Position numbers and translations under genes: made by a program
Shown here: positions 32,885 through 35,973 of the stretch, piece after piece
Position numbering within the stretch: the first letter of the stretch is position 1
Layout: every line of letters starts with the position of its first letter
Source: Alphaproteobacteria bacterium BRH_c36
Lineage (GTDB): Bacteria; Pseudomonadota; Alphaproteobacteria; Rhizobiales; Hyphomicrobiaceae
Assembly (NCBI GenBank): GCA_001516065.1
Contig: LOEV01000012.1
Location: 1-35,973 of the forward strand
Direction: 5' to 3'
DNA: 35,973 bases
The notes under the pieces: model-generated
What the model was told of the DNA's origin: nothing
What the model saw: only the letters and a program-made list of their open reading frames with translations
Databases searched by the model: none

Positions 32885-34291
32885 ATGGATAACCCCGTCG
32901 TCACGCTTGCGCTCATAACTGCGGCTGTCGCCCTGATCTCGGTTCGCTATTCCCCCAATGCACAGACACCTGAGTCTTTCTACAAAGGCCACGACGCCTC
33001 CGGCAACGCGCCCAGCGTCCTCGCGCTGACGTTCTCGCAGGTGACGACCTGGATCTTCGCCCGCTCCATCATGAACGCCGCGATCCTCGGCTACTTCTAT
33101 GGCATAGCCGGGGCGCTGGCTTACTCAGCCTACTACCTCTCATTCCTGACAGGGGCGGCGATCATTTCGAGCCTGCGCTTCCGACACGGTTTCTCCAGCG
33201 TCCAGGAATTCCTCAGCCACCGCTTCGGCCTGGCGGGAACAACCAGCTACAACTTCGTCGTCGGCGTGCGCCTGCTGTCGGAAGTGTTCGCCAACCTCCT
33301 CGTCATTGGCCTGATTTTCGGGATGGACGGGTCGCAGGAATATGTCGCCTCCATTATTCTCGTCGGTGCGGCAACACTCGCCTACTCGCTGCTGGGCGGG
33401 CTCAACGCCTCGATCAGGACGGACGCCATTCAGATGTCGCTGTTCCTGATCGTCCTCGGCGCCTTGATGGCCGTCGCGATTGCAAGCGGCTCGTTCGACG
33501 TCCCGGCTATGACGTCGACTTCGCCGGATGCAGCAAACCCCGGTTGGGTTCTCCTGATCGTCGCGCTGCTACAGGTCTGGAGCTATCCGCTGCACGATCC
33601 GGTCATGATGGACCGTGGCTTCATCGCCGACCGCAAGACGACGATGGCAAGCTTCTATCACGCAGCATGGATTTCGGTCCTGTGTATCATGGCGTTCGGG
33701 TTGCTTGGCGTCTGGGCCGGCGTCAACAAGCTCGACGGGGAATCCTTTCTCCCGACGCTGACACGGCTGATCGGCCACTGGCCCATGCTGCTGTTCAACA
33801 TCGCGCTTGTCGTCTCCTGCATGTCGACGCTTGATTCGACATTTGCTTCGACGGCAAAGCTGGCGGTGGTCGACATGCGCCTAGGCAAGCCGACGGTCGC
33901 CAACGGGCGGGTCGCGATGGCCGTGTTCATGCTCGGTGGATTGCTGATGGTGTTCTTCGGCTCGAAGGACCTCTTCGGAGCCGTCGCCGTCTCGGGAACG
34001 GCTTCGATGTTTCTCGCCCCAGTCGTCTTTTTCTCCCTCTGGATGGGCCGGACCGACGTCCCTGTGTGGAGCTATCTTGCCGCGTTCTTCAGCGCCATGG
34101 CGGCAGCAATCTTCTACTTTACCGAGTCGTCTGGTTACACGAACCTGATCGCCCCACTCACTGGGCTTGAGCACAAGTACTCCAAGCTGCTGGTGCTCTC
34201 GGCCCTGACGCTCGCGATCGGTTGCGGGGCCTTCGCCCTGGGCATCGTTACAGGTGGCGCCCGCCCTCGCATAGCCGCCGGCGGGGCCTGA
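32885..34291 (+). CDS. Sodium/solute symporter family (SSS) transporter
   Basis: The 468-residue inner-membrane protein has about 12-13 transmembrane helices. SSS-type features include the N-terminal SFYKGHDASGNAPSVLALTFSQVTTWIF, the LNASIRTDAIQMSLFLIVLG block (family consensus G(G)xxAV-xTD-xQ), and the CMSTLDSTFASTAKLAVVD segment in helix 9 that contains the Na+-site Ser/Thr residues. The substrate is unknown; it is shorter than most PutP/PanF members and rather divergent. Start choice: GGAG is six bases before the ATG at 32885 but touches the ATG at 32879. A stand-alone gene, with about 120 bases of leader after the phosphoesterase-like gene. Confidence 0.88.
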   Translation: MDNPVVTLALITAAVALISVRYSPNAQTPESFYKGHDASGNAPSVLALTFSQVTTWIFARSIMNAAILGYFYGIAGALAYSAYYLSFLTGAAIISSLRFRHGFSSVQEFLSHRFGLAGTTSYNFVVGVRLLSEVFANLLVIGLIFGMDGSQEYVASIILVGAATLAYSLLGGLNASIRTDAIQMSLFLIVLGALMAVAIASGSFDVPAMTSTSPDAANPGWVLLIVALLQVWSYPLHDPVMMDRGFIADRKTTMASFYHAAWISVLCIMAFGLLGVWAGVNKLDGESFLPTLTRLIGHWPMLLFNIALVVSCMSTLDSTFASTAKLAVVDMRLGKPTVANGRVAMAVFMLGGLLMVFFGSKDLFGAVAVSGTASMFLAPVVFFSLWMGRTDVPVWSYLAAFFSAMAAAIFYFTESSGYTNLIAPLTGLEHKYSKLLVLSALTLAIGCGAFALGIVTGGARPRIAAGGA

Positions 34292-34450
34292 GTGATCAAT
34301 AGCTGGAGCGTTTTCCATGCCTCAGCGGCGGCGTTCATGTTCTGCTCATTTCGTTTATGATGAAACTGGAATCGCCGATGAGGCCAACCGTGGTTTGCCC
34401 CCTGAAGCAGTGGAGTAGCTGGGGCAGTCGAACGATTGGAGATGAGCAAC

Positions 34451-34786
34451 ATGGAAGACTTCAAGCCAGCCGCGACGATTACATTCAATCGCTTGATCTA
34501 CGCCATGATCGCTGTCGTGTTCCTGATGATCCTTACGGATAACGGCCACGCACAAGGATTCAAGTTTGACTGCGCCCACGGTCCCGACACCTACCGGGTC
34601 CGCAATGTCGCCGACTGGGACGTACTCAATATCCGCTTGCAGCCGGGCGCTGCTTCACGCGTCGTCGGCCGGATCGATGCACATGGTTCCGGAGTGCATT
34701 GCCTTGGTCCGTGTAGCGGAAACTGGTGCCGGGTGAGCTGGCGCGGCATCGTGGGATGGACCAACATGAAGTTCCTTGGGGAATGA
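34451..34786 (+). CDS. Exported bacterial SH3-domain protein
   Basis: The 111-residue protein has an N-terminal hydrophobic segment (RLIYAMIAVVFLMILTDN, cleavage near AQG) acting as signal peptide or anchor. A small bacterial SH3 domain follows: RVRNVADWDVLNIRLQPGAASRVVGRI, then GNWCRVSWRGIVGWTNMKFL, the typical DxLNxRxxPxxxSxVxGxI and WxxVxxxGxxGWVxxxYL pattern. Three cysteines near residues 80-90 could form a disulfide in the periplasm. Such domains often bind cell wall or act as SH3b modules. GGAG is nine bases before the ATG at 34451; an earlier ATG at 34442 follows it immediately. Convergent with queF. Confidence 0.82.
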   Translation: MEDFKPAATITFNRLIYAMIAVVFLMILTDNGHAQGFKFDCAHGPDTYRVRNVADWDVLNIRLQPGAASRVVGRIDAHGSGVHCLGPCSGNWCRVSWRGIVGWTNMKFLGE

Positions 34787-34811
34787 CCGGCGGCGAGGAA
34801 TTCGCACCCGA

Positions 34812-35282
34812 TCAGCCCCGCCCGCGGTAGGGCGCGACACCCTGATCGGGAAGCCAAACGCCTTCCGGGCAGACTCCCGATTGCCAGAACACGTCGATTG
34901 GGATGCCGCCGCGCGGATACCAGTAGCCTCCGACGCGCAGATAATGCGGCGCCAGCAGTTCCACGAGCTTCTTGCCGATGGCCACAGTGCAATCCTCATG
35001 GAACGCACCATGATTTCGGAAAGCAGACAGATACAACTTCAAGGACTTAGATTCGACTAGCCATGCGTTCGGCACGTAGTCGATCACGAGATGGGCGAAA
35101 TCGGGTTGACCGGTCACCGGGCAGAGCGAGGTGAACTCCGGCACGGTGAAACGGGCGGCATAGAACGTGTCGGCGTGCGGATTTGGAACCCGTTCCAGAA
35201 CCGCTCTATCGGGACTGTCGGGCATACCCACGTGGCGGCCGAGCTGATCGACGGCCGGCGGGTTCTTGTCATGTGCAGCCAT
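34812..35282 (-). CDS. queF: NADPH-dependent preQ0 reductase
   Basis: QueF reduces 7-cyano-7-deazaguanine (preQ0) to preQ1 with two NADPH, a late step in queuosine synthesis before insertion into tRNA. The 156-residue protein is the short unimodular form. Cys54 in [12 protein letters not shown] is the nucleophile that forms the thioimide with preQ0. The QueF motif ESKSLKLYL (77-85) binds [15 protein letters not shown] supplies the conserved His (His95) and Glu. The gene starts two bases after the queD stop on the same strand, so the two form an operon. Cytosolic. Confidence 0.95.
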   Translation of the reverse strand: MAAHDKNPPAVDQLGRHVGMPDSPDRAVLERVPNPHADTFYAARFTVPEFTSLCPVTGQPDFAHLVIDYVPNAWLVESKSLKLYLSAFRNHGAFHEDCTVAIGKKLVELLAPHYLRVGGYWYPRGGIPIDVFWQSGVCPEGVWLPDQGVAPYRGRG

Positions 35283-35284
35283 GG

Positions 35285-35674
35285 TTACTCCGCCGCCATC
35301 GGCGTGTTGTCCGACGAGGGCCCGTCATAGACGCAGCCTTCGTTGCAGCTATCGCGGGCGACCTCGATGCGCGCCAGTCCGGGCAACCGGTTGGCCAGCC
35401 GGTGCCAGAGCCACGCCGTGATGCGTTCGAGCGTGGGGGCCTCCAGCCCTTCGATCTCGTTGAGGAAGCGGTGGTCGAGGGCCTCGCGCGCATCCGCGAT
35501 GGCCCCCGACAGATCGTCGAAATGCACGATGACGCCAGTGTCGGCATCGGGTTCGCCAGTCACCCAGATCCGGGCACGGAAGGAGTGGCCGTGCACGCGC
35601 GAGTTTGGATGACCCGGCGGTGCACTGGGCAGGTAGTGGGCGGCTTCGAATGTAAAGTCCTTATAGATTCTCAT
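35285..35674 (-). CDS. queD: 6-carboxy-tetrahydropterin synthase, variant catalytic site
   Basis: QueD converts dihydroneopterin triphosphate to 6-carboxy-5,6,7,8-tetrahydropterin, early in preQ0/queuosine synthesis. The 129-residue protein keeps the zinc histidines His13, His28 and His30 ([15 protein letters not shown]). DxTGxIVHFDDL, [12 protein letters not shown] and the C-terminal [10 protein letters not shown] block are also present. In E. coli QueD the catalytic cysteine lies four residues before the second zinc His (HKCGRLHGH); here the ungapped match is HPNSRVHGH, placing Asn24 there. The fold and pathway context are clear, but the usual nucleophile is missing. The ribosome binding site before the ATG is poor. 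First gene of queD-queF; no preQ1 riboswitch was recognised upstream. Confidence 0.9.
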   Translation of the reverse strand: MRIYKDFTFEAAHYLPSAPPGHPNSRVHGHSFRARIWVTGEPDADTGVIVHFDDLSGAIADAREALDHRFLNEIEGLEAPTLERITAWLWHRLANRLPGLARIEVARDSCNEGCVYDGPSSDNTPMAAE

Positions 35675-35973
35675 AGGCGCTATTTAGAGAGTTTCGTGGG
35701 CGTCGGCCAGAGGCCGCCGGCTGCTATGATTAGGACGGATGGCCTCAGTGAAGGTCAACGTTTCAGTGTGGAGCCTCGCAATTACCGACCAACAATGCGG
35801 CTAGGTTCGTATTCTGCAATTGCGAGACAAGCACCACACTAAGCTCATGTTTTTGCTAGTGTAGCTCTTAAATTTGATGTTTGCTCGTGAGACGGGCTGC
35901 AGCGGGGTGGCAAAGGTCAAATTCGCTGCACTAGTGGCCCGTCGCGCCTAAATCGCATCATAGCCGCAACCTC
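35675..35973. other. Non-coding right end with a large imperfect hairpin
   Basis: About 300 bases upstream of queD contain no supported gene. GACGGGC-TGCAGCG (35891-35904) can pair with CGCTGCA (35924-35930) and GCCCGTC (35937-35943): two seven-base-pair helices with a six-base bulge CTAGTG on the 3' side and a 19-base loop. No T-run follows. It could be a structured leader, a terminator of a gene beyond the window, or the end of a repeat. The region should also hold the queD promoter, which I could not place. Confidence 0.5.

Noticed and set aside
31673-32992. Long minus-strand frame (439 codons) across the isomerase, phosphoesterase and symporter starts.
   Set aside because: It spans three well-supported plus-strand genes with ordered spacing and lacks recognisable domains.
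35675-35760. Possible preQ1 riboswitch before queD.
   Set aside because: The A-rich tail and C-rich loop pattern of preQ1 aptamers was not found on the minus strand.
4-35808. TGCGGCTAGGTTC is present near both ends of the window (4-16 and 35796-35808), as if flanking direct repeats of an island.
   Set aside because: Only 13 bases match, the content between is housekeeping, and there is no integrase or tRNA at either end.

Overview
The window looks like a chromosomal segment of an alphaproteobacterium, probably of the Hyphomicrobiales (Rhizobiales) type. The DNA is GC-rich with mostly housekeeping content. Several families point the same way: a periplasmic transglutaminase-like cysteine proteinase, a PAS_5-type protein, DUF3126 next to cysE, a two-cysteine NifU-like scaffold coupled to yidD, and separate (unfused) petA-petB-petC. 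The genus cannot be named from the sequence alone. I saw no rRNA, tRNA, CRISPR array, prophage or intact insertion sequence.

Layout. 1-5.5 kb: an exported DUF2147 protein, hemF, an ABC exporter, an exported truncated haemoglobin and trmL. 5.8-8.6 kb: the cytochrome bc1 operon petABC, closed by a strong terminator, followed by mtnP. 9.9-12.4 kb: an arsenic operon with an arsR-arsC fusion, an ACR3 arsenite pump and a second, unrelated arsenate reductase, behind a TTGACA box and an inverted-repeat operator. 12.7-13.3 kb: a small membrane protein and a 27-residue membrane peptide on the minus strand with its own ribosome binding site and terminator. 13.8-16.6 kb: an acrylyl-CoA reductase-like enzyme, then cysE, DUF3126 and a gamma carbonic anhydrase. 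16.8-19.2 kb (minus): cysteine proteinase, tandem PilZ protein and PAS_5 protein. 19.5-26.9 kb: rhomboid, CBS-pair protein, patatin-like hydrolase, hisI, NifU-like scaffold plus yidD, a quinone-oxidoreductase-like enzyme, a degraded GAF sensor, an EamA transporter and an exported glycine-rich protein. 27.1-34.8 kb: a small unknown protein, thrS with a repeated leader, a one-helix protein, a REP-like palindromic element, a glutathione transferase, a membrane protein, a DsbA-fold isomerase coupled to a degenerate metallophosphoesterase, a sodium/solute symporter and an SH3 protein. 34.8-35.7 kb (minus): queD-queF of queuosine synthesis.

How the genes work together. petABC forms complex III. The ars genes cover sensing, arsenate reduction and arsenite export. 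QueD and QueF catalyse an early and a late step of preQ1 synthesis. The other neighbours are mostly metabolically unrelated.

Points worth following up: the arsR-arsC fusion with an internal ribosome binding site; two 38-bp repeats with alternative pairings just before thrS; the hidden 27-residue gene; a metallophosphoesterase-like protein that has lost its first metal ligands and is rich in cysteine; a QueD with asparagine at the catalytic cysteine position; a truncated haemoglobin with a signal peptide; and a GAF gene that seems to have lost its start codon. None amounts to a clearly new multi-gene system.
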